64,000 bases of DNA from Shimia isoporae. Lineage in GTDB: Bacteria; Pseudomonadota; Alphaproteobacteria; Rhodobacterales; Rhodobacteraceae. The stretch's first letter is position 1, and the number at the start of each line of letters is the position of its first letter. This document shows positions 35,558-44,785 of this stretch, piece after piece. The DNA is taken from assembly GCF_004346865.1 (NCBI RefSeq), contig NZ_SMGR01000001.1:1612001-1676000 (forward strand), in the 5' to 3' direction. A model generated the notes under the pieces. That model was not told the DNA's origin and did not search any database. It saw only the letters and a program-made list of their open reading frames with translations. The position numbers were made by a program, and so were the translations under genes.

Positions 35558-36262
35558 ATGCGTATCGCGAGCTACAACCTGCAGAAATGCGTTGGTGTTG
35601 ACATGCGCCGCCATCCGGCCCGCTCAATGGTAGTTATCCGCGCCTTACGAGCCGATGTGGTCGTGCTTCAAGAGGCTGACAAACGACTACCGCCACGCCC
35701 GACGGCCCTCCCTTTTGATCTCATTGAAACAAAAGGATATACCATCGCCGAATTCGGCCAACCCAAGGGATCACTTGGGTGGCACGGTAACGCTATGCTG
35801 TTACGCGACGGAATCGAAATTCTGGAAGCGGACAAGTTCGACCTCCCTGGCCTGGAACCGCGCGGTGCCATCCGCGCCGACCTGCAAACGCCGCTGGGGC
35901 CGGTTCGGGTCGTCGGCGTACATCTCGGTCTCATCCGGCGCCACCGCCTCATGCAACTTAACAACATCGCACATACATTGGACCGTTTGCCGAATATGCC
36001 CACTGTGATCGCCGGCGACTTCAACGAGTGGGGACCAAAGCATGCGCTTGACGCTGTGACGCCTGCCTTTGATTTTGTGAATACCGCACACAGTTTCCCG
36101 TCACCCCGCCCTGTTGCTGCGCTCGACGGCTTTGCAACCACACGTGATCTGCAAGCCCGCGATCATGGTGTTCTAACGCGGATTCCAGCTCCGGTCGCAT
36201 CAGACCATCTTCCGATCTGGATGGACCTGTCCTTGCGTGAACCCACACCGGAGCCAGCCTGA
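35558..36262 (+). CDS. Endonuclease/exonuclease/phosphatase-family protein
   Basis: 234 residues, EEP fold. Conserved motifs in order: ASYNLQKCVG at the N-terminus (metal-site Asn), VVLQEADKR with Glu, HLGLIRRHR, GDFNEWG, and the final SDHLPIW. The group includes nucleases and phosphodiesterases of lipids or nucleotides; substrate is unknown. Packed between selO (3 bp) and phzF (1-base overlap). Confidence 0.88.
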   Translation: MRIASYNLQKCVGVDMRRHPARSMVVIRALRADVVVLQEADKRLPPRPTALPFDLIETKGYTIAEFGQPKGSLGWHGNAMLLRDGIEILEADKFDLPGLEPRGAIRADLQTPLGPVRVVGVHLGLIRRHRLMQLNNIAHTLDRLPNMPTVIAGDFNEWGPKHALDAVTPAFDFVNTAHSFPSPRPVAALDGFATTRDLQARDHGVLTRIPAPVASDHLPIWMDLSLREPTPEPA

Positions 36263-37104
36263 TGCACCCATACCTCGTATATGATGTCTTTTCCGGAAAA
36301 CCGTTTGGTGGCAATCAATTAGCAGTCATTACTGATGCAGAAAAGCTCCCGGAGAAAGACCTTCAGAAGATCGCGCGCGAGTTCAATTTTTCCGAGACCA
36401 CGTTTGTCTATCCGCCCACTAATTCGGCGCACACGGCGTGGGTCCGAATTTTCACGCCAACGATGGAGGTGCCTTTTGCAGGGCATCCGACCATCGGCAC
36501 CGCAGTGGCATTGGCCGACGCCGGTCACGGGCCAGACATGACGCTTGAACTGGGCATTGGTCCGATCGCAACGCGCGCTGAAAACGGCGAAGCTTCATTC
36601 ACCACTTCGGCGGAATTGGAAACGCTGCACGAGCCTAAAATTACGCTTGTTGCCAAAGCCTTAGGCGTAACCCCCGACCAAATAGAAACCCGAAACCATG
36701 TGCCAACCATGGCATCGCTCGGCCTCGCCTTTACGCTTACAGAACTTAAAACCCGCGATGCCCTCGCGAGTCTGGAAACCGACGTTGCTGCCTTCAGAGA
36801 AGGCAACGCAGAGTATCCTTCCGGTCTGGATTTCGCTCAATTTGCCTATGTCCGCACCGGCAATCACATAGATGCCCGAATGTTCGCTCCGCTCGACAAT
36901 ATTCCTGAGGACCCTGCGACCGGCAGCGCTTGCGCAACACTCGCCGCGCTGCTTGCACAGGTCGAAGGACAGGATGTGACGCTATCGATCCTGCAAGGCG
37001 AAGACATGAAACGACCGAGTGTCATATCCGCGCAAACCAATGGCACGGCCGTGACCATTTCTGGCCAGGCGGTCCTCACGATGAAGGGTGAGCTGGTCTA
37101 CTGA
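36262..37104 (+). CDS. PhzF-family isomerase
   Basis: 280 residues. PhzF/diaminopimelate-epimerase fold with duplicated halves. N-terminal VFSGKPFGGNQLAV, the catalytic Glu in NFSETTFVYPP (about 45), VPFAGHPTIGTA, and the second-half DPATGSACATL block. No phenazine or other biosynthetic genes are near, so the substrate is unknown. Start overlaps the EEP stop as TGATG. Convergent with the DEAD-box helicase, 10 bp apart. Confidence 0.92.
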   Translation: MHPYLVYDVFSGKPFGGNQLAVITDAEKLPEKDLQKIAREFNFSETTFVYPPTNSAHTAWVRIFTPTMEVPFAGHPTIGTAVALADAGHGPDMTLELGIGPIATRAENGEASFTTSAELETLHEPKITLVAKALGVTPDQIETRNHVPTMASLGLAFTLTELKTRDALASLETDVAAFREGNAEYPSGLDFAQFAYVRTGNHIDARMFAPLDNIPEDPATGSACATLAALLAQVEGQDVTLSILQGEDMKRPSVISAQTNGTAVTISGQAVLTMKGELVY

Positions 37105-37114
37105 TCCGACTTTG

Positions 37115-38491
37115 CTATTTTTTTGGCCCGCTACGCCGCCCACCACGGCGAGCGCCACCTGGCTTGCCACCTGGTTTGCCGGCCCCGCCAGGGCGCCCAC
37201 CTGGCTTACCGCCTTTACGTTGCCCAAACGGCTTACCACCGGGCTTGCGTTCGTTTGGTGCGCCCTCGCCTCCAGCAGATCTGGGTTTGCCACCACCTCG
37301 CCGTCGACCTCCAGCATAGCTCACGCCAGCTTTTGCCTCGACACCTTCCCAAGGACGGCCTGATGCCACGGGAATTGTGAATTTCATCACCTTTTGAATA
37401 GCCTTGAGCTCGTCAACTTCGTCCGGCGAACAGAATGCAACCGCTGCTCCGTCCATGCCTGCCCGCGCCGTTCGACCAATCCGGTGCACATAGTTCTCCG
37501 GAACATTAGGCAAATCATAGTTGTAGACATGGCGCACTTGAGGAATATCCAAACCGCGGGCCGCGACGTCTGTGGCAACCAGCACAAGCGTCTCGCCATC
37601 CCGAAACGCCTGTATGGCGCGCTCCCGCTGCCCCTGACTCTTATTGCCGTGTACACTGGCCGCCGCGTATCCGGCACGCACAAGTGCTTTCATCAAACGT
37701 TCCGACCCATGTTTGGTGCGCGCAAACACGATTGCCGCCTCGTCGCGGTGCTTGTCCAAAAGCTCGATCAATAGACCGGTCTTTTCCGTCTTGGCGATAA
37801 AGTGGACCGACTGTTCAATCTGGTCCGCGGCTTTGCCGGGAGGATTGACCTGAACTTTCACCGGATCTTTCAGATAGGTACTGGCAATTTCCGCCATCTG
37901 CTTAGGCATCGTAGCCGAGAAAAGCATTGTCTGCCGGTCACTTGGAAGGTGCTCAGCGATCTTGCGAAGCGAGTGGATGAAACCGAGATCGAGCATTTGG
38001 TCCGCCTCGTCCAGCACCAGAAAGTCACAGGTGCCAAGGTCCATCGCGTCACGTTCAATCAGGTCGATAAGCCGCCCGGGCGTTGCCACGAGTATGTCGG
38101 TGCCGCGCTCCAGTCGCGAGATTTGGGGATTGATCCCGACACCGCCTACCACGAGCCCAACCTTAAACGGCGTACCTTGCACCTGCTCCCGCAAGCTTGC
38201 ACAAATCTGGTTCGCCAGCTCGCGTGTCGGCGCAAGAACTAGCCCCCGCACCGCGCGTTTTTCGGGTTTGCGCCCATAGCTCATCAACTGCGAAATAAGC
38301 GGCAGACCGAACGCTAACGTCTTTCCGGTGCCGGTCTGCGCCAACCCCATGACGTCGCGACCCTCCAATGCATGGGGAATTGCGCGTTCCTGAATAGGTG
38401 TTGGTGTGGTCAGTCCAGTCTTTTGCAACTGCGTCACCACTTGCTTGGGCAAGCCAAGCTCTTTGAAATCGGCCAAGGTCGTCTCCGGCAA
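37115..38491 (-). CDS. DEAD-box ATP-dependent RNA helicase (RhlE-like) with RGG-like tail
   Basis: 458 residues. Q motif (KTGLTTPTPIQERAIP), motif I AQTGTGKT, DEAD box VLDEADQML, SAT, and motifs V-VI (ATDVAARGLDIP and HRIGRTARAG). The last about 60 residues are a low-complexity Gly/Arg/Lys/Pro stretch with many GGKPGG-like units, typical of RNA-binding tails on these helicases. The start is TTG: an in-frame TAA lies upstream and no ATG or GTG intervenes. Probable role in ribosome assembly or mRNA turnover. Confidence 0.93.
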   Translation of the reverse strand: MPETTLADFKELGLPKQVVTQLQKTGLTTPTPIQERAIPHALEGRDVMGLAQTGTGKTLAFGLPLISQLMSYGRKPEKRAVRGLVLAPTRELANQICASLREQVQGTPFKVGLVVGGVGINPQISRLERGTDILVATPGRLIDLIERDAMDLGTCDFLVLDEADQMLDLGFIHSLRKIAEHLPSDRQTMLFSATMPKQMAEIASTYLKDPVKVQVNPPGKAADQIEQSVHFIAKTEKTGLLIELLDKHRDEAAIVFARTKHGSERLMKALVRAGYAAASVHGNKSQGQRERAIQAFRDGETLVLVATDVAARGLDIPQVRHVYNYDLPNVPENYVHRIGRTARAGMDGAAVAFCSPDEVDELKAIQKVMKFTIPVASGRPWEGVEAKAGVSYAGGRRRGGGKPRSAGGEGAPNERKPGGKPFGQRKGGKPGGRPGGAGKPGGKPGGARRGGRRSGPKK

Positions 38492-38705
38492 TAGGGTGGC
38501 ACCCGCAACGTCGACGCCCCTGCGCCCTTAGTGTCACCAATGCCCGTTAAGGCCACAGCGTGGCCACGTCGCGCCGCAATGAGCGCTTTGACAGGCCCTG
38601 TCAAGTCGCCTATCCGTCCCGCCCCACGCCAAAATCGGTGGAATCAGCCTCCGTCATTGGCTACACAGAATGAAACTCCAAGGACCGGACCACCGCACGG
38701 GCACC

Positions 38706-39116
38706 ATGACTGACACCATTATTTCCCGCTGCGAAGCCAAAGGGCTGCGCATGACCGAACAGCGCCGCGTAATTGCAGCGGTACTTCAGGACAGCCAAGA
38801 CCACCCTGACGTCGAAGAGCTATATGCCCGCGCTTCTGCGCGAGACGAAGGAATTTCGTTGGCAACGGTCTATCGGACGGTGAAGCTTTTCGAGGAGGCT
38901 GGCATTCTGGACAAACTGGAGTTTGGCGATGGTCGTGCGCGCTACGAGGATGCGGAACGCGAGCACCACGATCACCTGATCGACATAAACTCGGGACAGG
39001 TTATCGAGTTTGTCGATCCCGAGATCGAAGCTCTGCAGGAAAAAATTGCTGCGAAACTCGGCTATACCCTCAAGGGTCACAAGCTTGAATTGTACGGGGT
39101 TCCTCGCAAGAAATAG
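38706..39116 (+). CDS. fur: Fur-family metalloregulator (Fur/Mur)
   Basis: 136 residues. Winged-helix domain (GISLATVYRTVKLFEEAGIL) followed by the dimerisation/metal domain EREHHDHLIDINSGQVIEF with the HHDH ligands. The CXXC pair that many Fur proteins use for structural zinc is absent; the only Cys is near the N-terminus. In alphaproteobacteria this type often acts as a manganese-responsive Mur. Start chosen at MTDTIISRC; the open frame begins 36 bases earlier. The gap 38492-38705 shows no gene and must hold its promoter. Confidence 0.9.
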   Translation: MTDTIISRCEAKGLRMTEQRRVIAAVLQDSQDHPDVEELYARASARDEGISLATVYRTVKLFEEAGILDKLEFGDGRARYEDAEREHHDHLIDINSGQVIEFVDPEIEALQEKIAAKLGYTLKGHKLELYGVPRKK

Positions 39117-39122
39117 CCTGGA

Positions 39123-41543
39123 TTATGCCCGCAACCGCGCGCCTTTCGGATCAAAAGGAGGCTCGTGCAATATCGTCGCCTTGTGCGGTTGCCCCAGCAC
39201 CATAACCTCGACCTGATCTCCCGGCTTGGCGTTTTTGACATAACCCAGGGCCAGCGACATCCCAACGGTGTACCCGTAGGTCCCTGAGGTAACGCGACCA
39301 ACGCCTTGCCCGTCTTTGAAAATCGGCTCGCCTCCCGTCGCATCAGCGTTGGAGGCCGTCACGGCGGCCTCATCCAGATGCAGCAACACAAGTTCTTCCC
39401 TCGGGCGGTTCGCCAGCGTCTTTGCCACTGCGTCCTTGTTGAGGAAATCCTTCTGCATTTTGCAAAGGCGATCCAAACCGACTTCCTGCGGCCAATACTC
39501 GGGACTGTATTCCCGGCTCCAGCTTCCGTATCCCTTTTCAACTCTCAGGCTCATCAACGCCCGACTACCCACCGGCCCGATTCCCAATGGTTTTCCAGCG
39601 TCAAGAAGCGCCGAATAAAGCGCGTCTTGGTCTTCCTGCTTGCAGTGCAGTTCCCAACCGAGGTCTCCGGTGAAGGATACCCGCAAGGCCAGAACTTCAA
39701 TGCCAGCCAGTTCAATCCGCTTTGAGCGCATAAAGGCAAAGTCTTCCGTTGCAAGGGAGGCATTTGTCATCCGCTGCAACAAAGTCCTTGCCTCCGGTCC
39801 GGCGACATTAAAGCCGCACACCGCTTCGGTAAGACTCTCAAACGTGGTGCCAACTGGCAAAGGCACCTGCTTGAAAAACCTTTTGTGATAACGCTCCGCC
39901 ATCCCCGACCCGATAATCCAGAAACTTTCGTCGCCAGTGCGGGTCACAGTGAAATCACCTGCGATACCCCCTCGTTTTCCGATCAGCGGCGTCAGGCAAG
40001 ACCGACCGACCTCGCGCGGCATCACGTTGGCAAAAATTGCATTCAACCAGGTTTCGGCCCCAGCTCCCTTGCATTCATACTTGGCAAAGTTCGAGATATC
40101 GATGATGCCTGCGCGGTCACGCAACATCTTGCATTCCTCTCCCACAGGCCCCCACCAATTCTGGCGCGTGAATCCATTTGTGTCCTCAGCACCAGGCGTC
40201 CCAGCGAACCACAAAGGATGCTCCCACCCCGCGTTTAACCCGAACACCGCACCAAGTTTGGCCTGACGATCGTAAGCCGGACGTTTCCGCGCCGGACGGC
40301 CTGCCGCACGTTCTTCGTTCGGGAAGTGGATCGCAAAACGGTGGGCGTATTGATCCTGTACACGAGCCTTGGTGAACGCCTTGTCCGCCCAGGTGTCAAA
40401 CCGCGCGACGTCCCAACCAAAAAGATCATACTCGGTTTCGCCTTCAATCATCCATTGCGCTGCCGCGAGGCCCATGCCACCAGACTGGGAGAACCCGGGA
40501 ATAATGCCGTTGCAACAGAAATACCCGTCAAGTTCCGGAACCGGACCGAACAAAACGTTTGAGTCCGGCGACCAAATCATAGGTCCGTTTATGACGCGTT
40601 TGATCCCGGCCTCTCCGACCGCAGGCACGCGATCAATCGCCCGCATCATATTGTCTTCGATCCGCTCAAGGTCATCCGCAAAGAGTTCATGCCCAAAATC
40701 CAAAGGCGTGCCTTCTTCTGCCCAGAACCGCATGTCTCGCTCATAGGCGCCAACCAATAGACCCTTGCCTTCCTGCCTCAGGTAATATTCGCCATCTCGA
40801 TCTGCGACAGAAGGCAATCTGCGGTCCATTCCGTCAATTTCGGCAATGGTCTCCGTTACGAAATACTGGTGCTCTGTCGGTTGAAGCGGCAACTCCAATC
40901 CAGCCATTGCCGCCACTTCGCGCCCCCACAAGCCGGCTGCGTTCACAACCCAATCTGTGCGAATGTCGCCCTTCGGCGTGCGCACGATCCAGGTTCCATC
41001 TTCCTGAGGCTCAGTTGCCGTAACCGGCGTGAAGCGGTGGATTTCCGCGCCTCTCTGACGCGCCCCGACAGCATAGGCATTGGTCACACCAGACGGGTCC
41101 ACATTGCCCCCGTCGGGCTCATACATCACACAGCGCACGCCCTGAAAATCCACCAGCGGGTGCAACTGCTGCGCCTCTTCAATGCTGATTTCATGGAAAT
41201 TCATGCCATAAAGCTTGGCTTTCGCAGCCTGCAAACGCAGTTGATGCTCCCGCTCCTCTGTCTGCGCGAGGTACAGCGAACCCGGCTGAAATACGCCACA
41301 GCTTTGACCGGTTTCTTCCTCAAGCGCATTGTAGAGGTTCATCGTGTAATGCTGAATGCGACTGATGTTGGTGCTGTCATGCAAACCGTGGATATTGGCA
41401 GCCGCATGCCACGTAGACCCAGAAGTCAGTTCATCGCGTTCAAGTAGCACGACATCTGACCACCCCAGCTTTGTCAGGTGATAGAGGATCGAACATCCGA
41501 TCACTCCGCCGCCAATCACAACCGCTTGTGCTCTTTCGCGCAT
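39123..41543 (-). CDS. Dimethylglycine/sarcosine dehydrogenase-like flavoprotein with GcvT domain (paralogue A)
   Basis: 806 residues. FAD-binding DAO domain with VVIGGGVIGCSILYHL at 8-23, the TSGSTWHAA segment with His46, which aligns with the residue that carries FAD covalently in dimethylglycine dehydrogenase, then a middle domain (FAO_M region, about 370-430) and a folate-binding GcvT domain with its C-terminal barrel (about 440-806). The family removes methyl groups from N-methylglycines and passes them to tetrahydrofolate, as in glycine-betaine breakdown. ATG has GGGAGAG upstream. Divergent from paralogue B over 145 bp. The fur stop is only 6 bp from its stop. Confidence 0.88.
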   Translation of the reverse strand: MRERAQAVVIGGGVIGCSILYHLTKLGWSDVVLLERDELTSGSTWHAAANIHGLHDSTNISRIQHYTMNLYNALEEETGQSCGVFQPGSLYLAQTEEREHQLRLQAAKAKLYGMNFHEISIEEAQQLHPLVDFQGVRCVMYEPDGGNVDPSGVTNAYAVGARQRGAEIHRFTPVTATEPQEDGTWIVRTPKGDIRTDWVVNAAGLWGREVAAMAGLELPLQPTEHQYFVTETIAEIDGMDRRLPSVADRDGEYYLRQEGKGLLVGAYERDMRFWAEEGTPLDFGHELFADDLERIEDNMMRAIDRVPAVGEAGIKRVINGPMIWSPDSNVLFGPVPELDGYFCCNGIIPGFSQSGGMGLAAAQWMIEGETEYDLFGWDVARFDTWADKAFTKARVQDQYAHRFAIHFPNEERAAGRPARKRPAYDRQAKLGAVFGLNAGWEHPLWFAGTPGAEDTNGFTRQNWWGPVGEECKMLRDRAGIIDISNFAKYECKGAGAETWLNAIFANVMPREVGRSCLTPLIGKRGGIAGDFTVTRTGDESFWIIGSGMAERYHKRFFKQVPLPVGTTFESLTEAVCGFNVAGPEARTLLQRMTNASLATEDFAFMRSKRIELAGIEVLALRVSFTGDLGWELHCKQEDQDALYSALLDAGKPLGIGPVGSRALMSLRVEKGYGSWSREYSPEYWPQEVGLDRLCKMQKDFLNKDAVAKTLANRPREELVLLHLDEAAVTASNADATGGEPIFKDGQGVGRVTSGTYGYTVGMSLALGYVKNAKPGDQVEVMVLGQPHKATILHEPPFDPKGARLRA

Positions 41544-41688
41544 CTTGCTCTCCCTGCGTACACTCCCTCAAGCCTGACGCGCGCCGAGACAGCCCAATTG
41601 CCCCTTTGCGACCATTCCTGTCGTATTTTCACTTGCCGGAACCACATCACACTCGTTTCATGGGGCCAACGAATTTTGGAGGCGTCCT

Positions 41689-44106
41689 ATGAAAACCACC
41701 ACCCGCGTAGTTGTGATCGGAGGCGGCGTTGTAGGCTGTTCCGTGTTGTATCACCTGACAAAGCTGGGTTGGTCAGACGTTATGCTGTTGGAGCGCTCTG
41801 AACTGACCTCCGGCAGCACATGGCACGCGGCTGGCGGCTTTCATACTCTGAACGGCGACACCAACATGGCCGCCCTTCAAGGCTATACCATCCGCCTTTA
41901 CAAGGAACTCGAAGAGATAACCGGAATGTCCTGTGGCCTTCATCACGTCGGCGGCGTGACCCTCGCGGACAATCAGGACCGGTTCGATATGTTGGTTGCC
42001 GAACGCGCGAAACACCGCTTCATGGGACTTGAAACAGAGGTCGTAACCCCCGAAGAAATAAAGAAAATCGCGCCAGTCACGAACATCGATGGCATCATCG
42101 GTGCACTTTACGACCCTCTCGACGGGCACCTTGATCCTTCCGGCACCACTCACGCCTACGCCAAGGCCGCGCGCATGGGCGGCGCGACCATTGAGACCCA
42201 CACAAAAGTCATCGAAACCAACCAGCGTGCCGACGGCACTTGGGATGTTGTGACCGACAAAGGCACAATCCACACAGAACATGTGGTCAATGCTGCGGGC
42301 CTCTGGGCGCGCGAAGTTGGCGCAATGGCGGGCGTGTATTTCCCGCTCCATCCAATGGAGCACCAATATCTGGTGACCGAGGACGTGCCCTTGATCGTGG
42401 ACATGATGAAAGACGGCAAGGAACACCCGCACGTCATGGACCCTGCAGGCGAAAGCTACTTGCGGCAAGAAGGCCAAGGACTCTGCATCGGGTTCTATGA
42501 ACAGCCATGTCGCCCCTGGGCGGTGGACGGCACACCCTGGGACTTCGGACACGAACTGCTTCCCGACGACTTTGACAAGATCGAAGACAGCATTGATTTC
42601 GCTTACAAACGCTTCCCCGACCTCGAAACCGCCGGCATAAAGTCCGTCATCCACGGTCCCTTTACATTTGCTCCAGACGGCAACCCGTTGGTCGGGCCAG
42701 TCCCGGGCATGCGCAACTACTGGTCAGCCTGCGCCGTTATGGCCGGATTCTCGCAAGGGGGCGGTGTAGGGTTGATGCTGGCGCAATGGATGATCGAGGG
42801 CGAATGCGAGCGCGACACCTTTGCCATGGACTGCGCCCGTTTTGGCGATTGGATCACACCCGGATACACCCGCCCAAAAGTCATTGAAAACTATCAAAAA
42901 CGGTTCTCCGTTGCCTACCCCAACGAAGAACTTCCAGCGGCGCGCCCGTTCCGACAAACGCCAATGTACGACGTCTTTGACCAGCTTGGCGCCGTTTGGG
43001 GCCATCAGTACGGGCTCGAGGTGGCGAACTACTTTGCGGAAAACGATGAACCGCGATTTGAAACTCCGTCGTTCCGGCGCTCAAACGCATTTGATGCCAC
43101 GGCAAGAGAAGTAAAGACCGTTCGACAAGCCGTTGGAATCAATGAAGTTCACAACTTTGGAAAATACATCGTCACCGGCCCGAATGCCCGTCCTTGGCTT
43201 GATCGGATTATGGCCGGGCGCATTCCTGCTCAGGGCCGCCTGAGCCTTACACCGATGCTTTCTCCAAAGGGTCGTTTGATCGGGGACTTCACGGTTAGCT
43301 GCCTGTCCGACCACGCCTTCCAACTCACCGCATCGTATGGTTCCCAAGCTTACCACATGCGTTGGTTTGAACAGAACGAAGCCGAGGGCGTTAAGGTCGC
43401 AAACGTCTCTGACCGTCTGACAGGGTTTCAAATCGCGGGCCCAAAAGCGCGCGACGTTCTGGCAGCCTGCACGCGCGGCGACATCAGCAGCATGAAGTTC
43501 ATGGACGTGCGCCAACTAACCATAGGTGTCGTCGACTGTCTGGTTCAGCGTGTCAGCTATACAGGCGACCTTGGTTTCGAGATTTACTGCGATCCGATGG
43601 CGCAACGCGCACTTTGGGACACGCTATGGGCAGCCGGTCAACCCCACGGTATGCGCCCGTTTGGAATGCGGGCCATGATGAGTCTGCGTCTGGACAAATT
43701 TTTCGGCAGTTGGCTTTCTGAGTTTTCGCCGGACTATACAGCCGCGGAAACCGGAATGGACCGTTTCATTTCCTTCAAGAAAAACAGCGACTTCATCGGC
43801 CGAGCTGCAGCCGAGGCCGAACGGGCCAACGGACCGTCTCGCCGCCTATGCGCTTTCGAAGTAGATGCCGAAGATGCCGATGTGAATGCCTATGAACCCA
43901 TCTGGCTTGACGGGAACGTGGTTGGTTTCTGCACATCAGGCGGCTACTCACACCATGCTGGCAAATCCATCGCACAGGGCTTCCTTCCGGTAGAACGAGC
44001 CATGGCAGGCCTTGAAGTCGAAATTGAAATACTCGGTCAGATGCGCAAGGCGCGTGTAATCACTGAGCCGCTGTTTGACCCCGATGGCGCAAGAATGCGA
44101 GGGTAA
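41689..44106 (+). CDS. Dimethylglycine/sarcosine dehydrogenase-like flavoprotein with GcvT domain (paralogue B)
   Basis: 805 residues with the same domain order as its divergent neighbour: VVIGGGVVGCSVLYHL at the start, TSGSTWHAA with His46, a FAO_M region, and a C-terminal GcvT domain ending in the DGARMRG tail that closely matches the neighbour's DPKGARLRA. The first 48 residues are nearly the same in both, but they diverge clearly further on, for example GGFHTLNGD here against ANIHGLHDS, so they likely have different substrates. GGAGG lies before the ATG. The MobA-like gene follows after 23 bp. Confidence 0.88.
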   Translation: MKTTTRVVVIGGGVVGCSVLYHLTKLGWSDVMLLERSELTSGSTWHAAGGFHTLNGDTNMAALQGYTIRLYKELEEITGMSCGLHHVGGVTLADNQDRFDMLVAERAKHRFMGLETEVVTPEEIKKIAPVTNIDGIIGALYDPLDGHLDPSGTTHAYAKAARMGGATIETHTKVIETNQRADGTWDVVTDKGTIHTEHVVNAAGLWAREVGAMAGVYFPLHPMEHQYLVTEDVPLIVDMMKDGKEHPHVMDPAGESYLRQEGQGLCIGFYEQPCRPWAVDGTPWDFGHELLPDDFDKIEDSIDFAYKRFPDLETAGIKSVIHGPFTFAPDGNPLVGPVPGMRNYWSACAVMAGFSQGGGVGLMLAQWMIEGECERDTFAMDCARFGDWITPGYTRPKVIENYQKRFSVAYPNEELPAARPFRQTPMYDVFDQLGAVWGHQYGLEVANYFAENDEPRFETPSFRRSNAFDATAREVKTVRQAVGINEVHNFGKYIVTGPNARPWLDRIMAGRIPAQGRLSLTPMLSPKGRLIGDFTVSCLSDHAFQLTASYGSQAYHMRWFEQNEAEGVKVANVSDRLTGFQIAGPKARDVLAACTRGDISSMKFMDVRQLTIGVVDCLVQRVSYTGDLGFEIYCDPMAQRALWDTLWAAGQPHGMRPFGMRAMMSLRLDKFFGSWLSEFSPDYTAAETGMDRFISFKKNSDFIGRAAAEAERANGPSRRLCAFEVDAEDADVNAYEPIWLDGNVVGFCTSGGYSHHAGKSIAQGFLPVERAMAGLEVEIEILGQMRKARVITEPLFDPDGARMRG

Positions 44107-44129
44107 GCACCACAGCTACAAGGACCGCC

Positions 44130-44738
44130 ATGCTTGCCATCTTGCTTCTCGCCGCAGGGCGTTCTTCCCGCATGAACGGGAAAGACAAGCTTCTTGAACC
44201 GGTGAACGATACGCCCCTTTTGCGCATGATGGCGCTAAGGGCGCAAATCAATAACGTACCGGTATTCGCGGTTCTACCTCCGGACAGGCCGGAACGAGAG
44301 AAAGCCCTGACTGGGTTGGATGTCCAAACCGTTGTCGCCCAAAACGCGCACGAGGGCATGGCCCACAGCCTGATTGCAGGAATAGCGGCTCTGCCTAGCG
44401 CGATCGATGCCGCCATGATCCTTCCGGCCGACATGCCCGAAATCACTGCTGATGACATTGCCACCATGGTAGCAGCGCACAAAAACGCGGCCTCCAATAG
44501 CATCCTGCGTGCCACTGCACACGACGCAACCCCCGGCCACCCCGTGATCTTTCCCCGTGCCTACTTTGACGAATTGAGTTTGCTTTCCGGCGACGAAGGC
44601 GCACGGTCGGTACTCGCAAATCATAAAACGCGGATCACCTTCGTTCCATTGCCGGATCACCACGCGCTGACCGATCTCGACACGCCCGACGAATGGGCCG
44701 AATGGCGAGCACGTCAACACCAAGGTTCGCTAAGGTAA
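44130..44738 (+). CDS. MobA-like nucleotidyltransferase (MocA/CoxI class)
   Basis: 202 residues. N-terminal nucleotide-binding LLLAAGRSSRMNGKDKLLEPV (about 5-25) and the ILPADMPEITADDIA metal/nucleotide motif are typical. The GHPVIFPRAYFDEL segment near the C-terminus is the mark of the MocA class that makes molybdopterin cytosine dinucleotide, but other members make other sugar or cofactor nucleotides. No molybdoenzyme genes are adjacent. AAGGA precedes the ATG. Confidence 0.88.
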   Translation: MLAILLLAAGRSSRMNGKDKLLEPVNDTPLLRMMALRAQINNVPVFAVLPPDRPEREKALTGLDVQTVVAQNAHEGMAHSLIAGIAALPSAIDAAMILPADMPEITADDIATMVAAHKNAASNSILRATAHDATPGHPVIFPRAYFDELSLLSGDEGARSVLANHKTRITFVPLPDHHALTDLDTPDEWAEWRARQHQGSLR

Positions 44739-44785
44739 AACCGACCTGTCATTGTCGCGAAACCGCTTCCAGCCAGGTCACCTCT

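Noticed and set aside
37115-37330. Short repeat array that could be taken for a CRISPR or minisatellite
   Set aside because: The repeats are Gly/Lys/Arg/Pro codon units in the helicase tail (GGKPGG-like), in frame and of uneven spacing.
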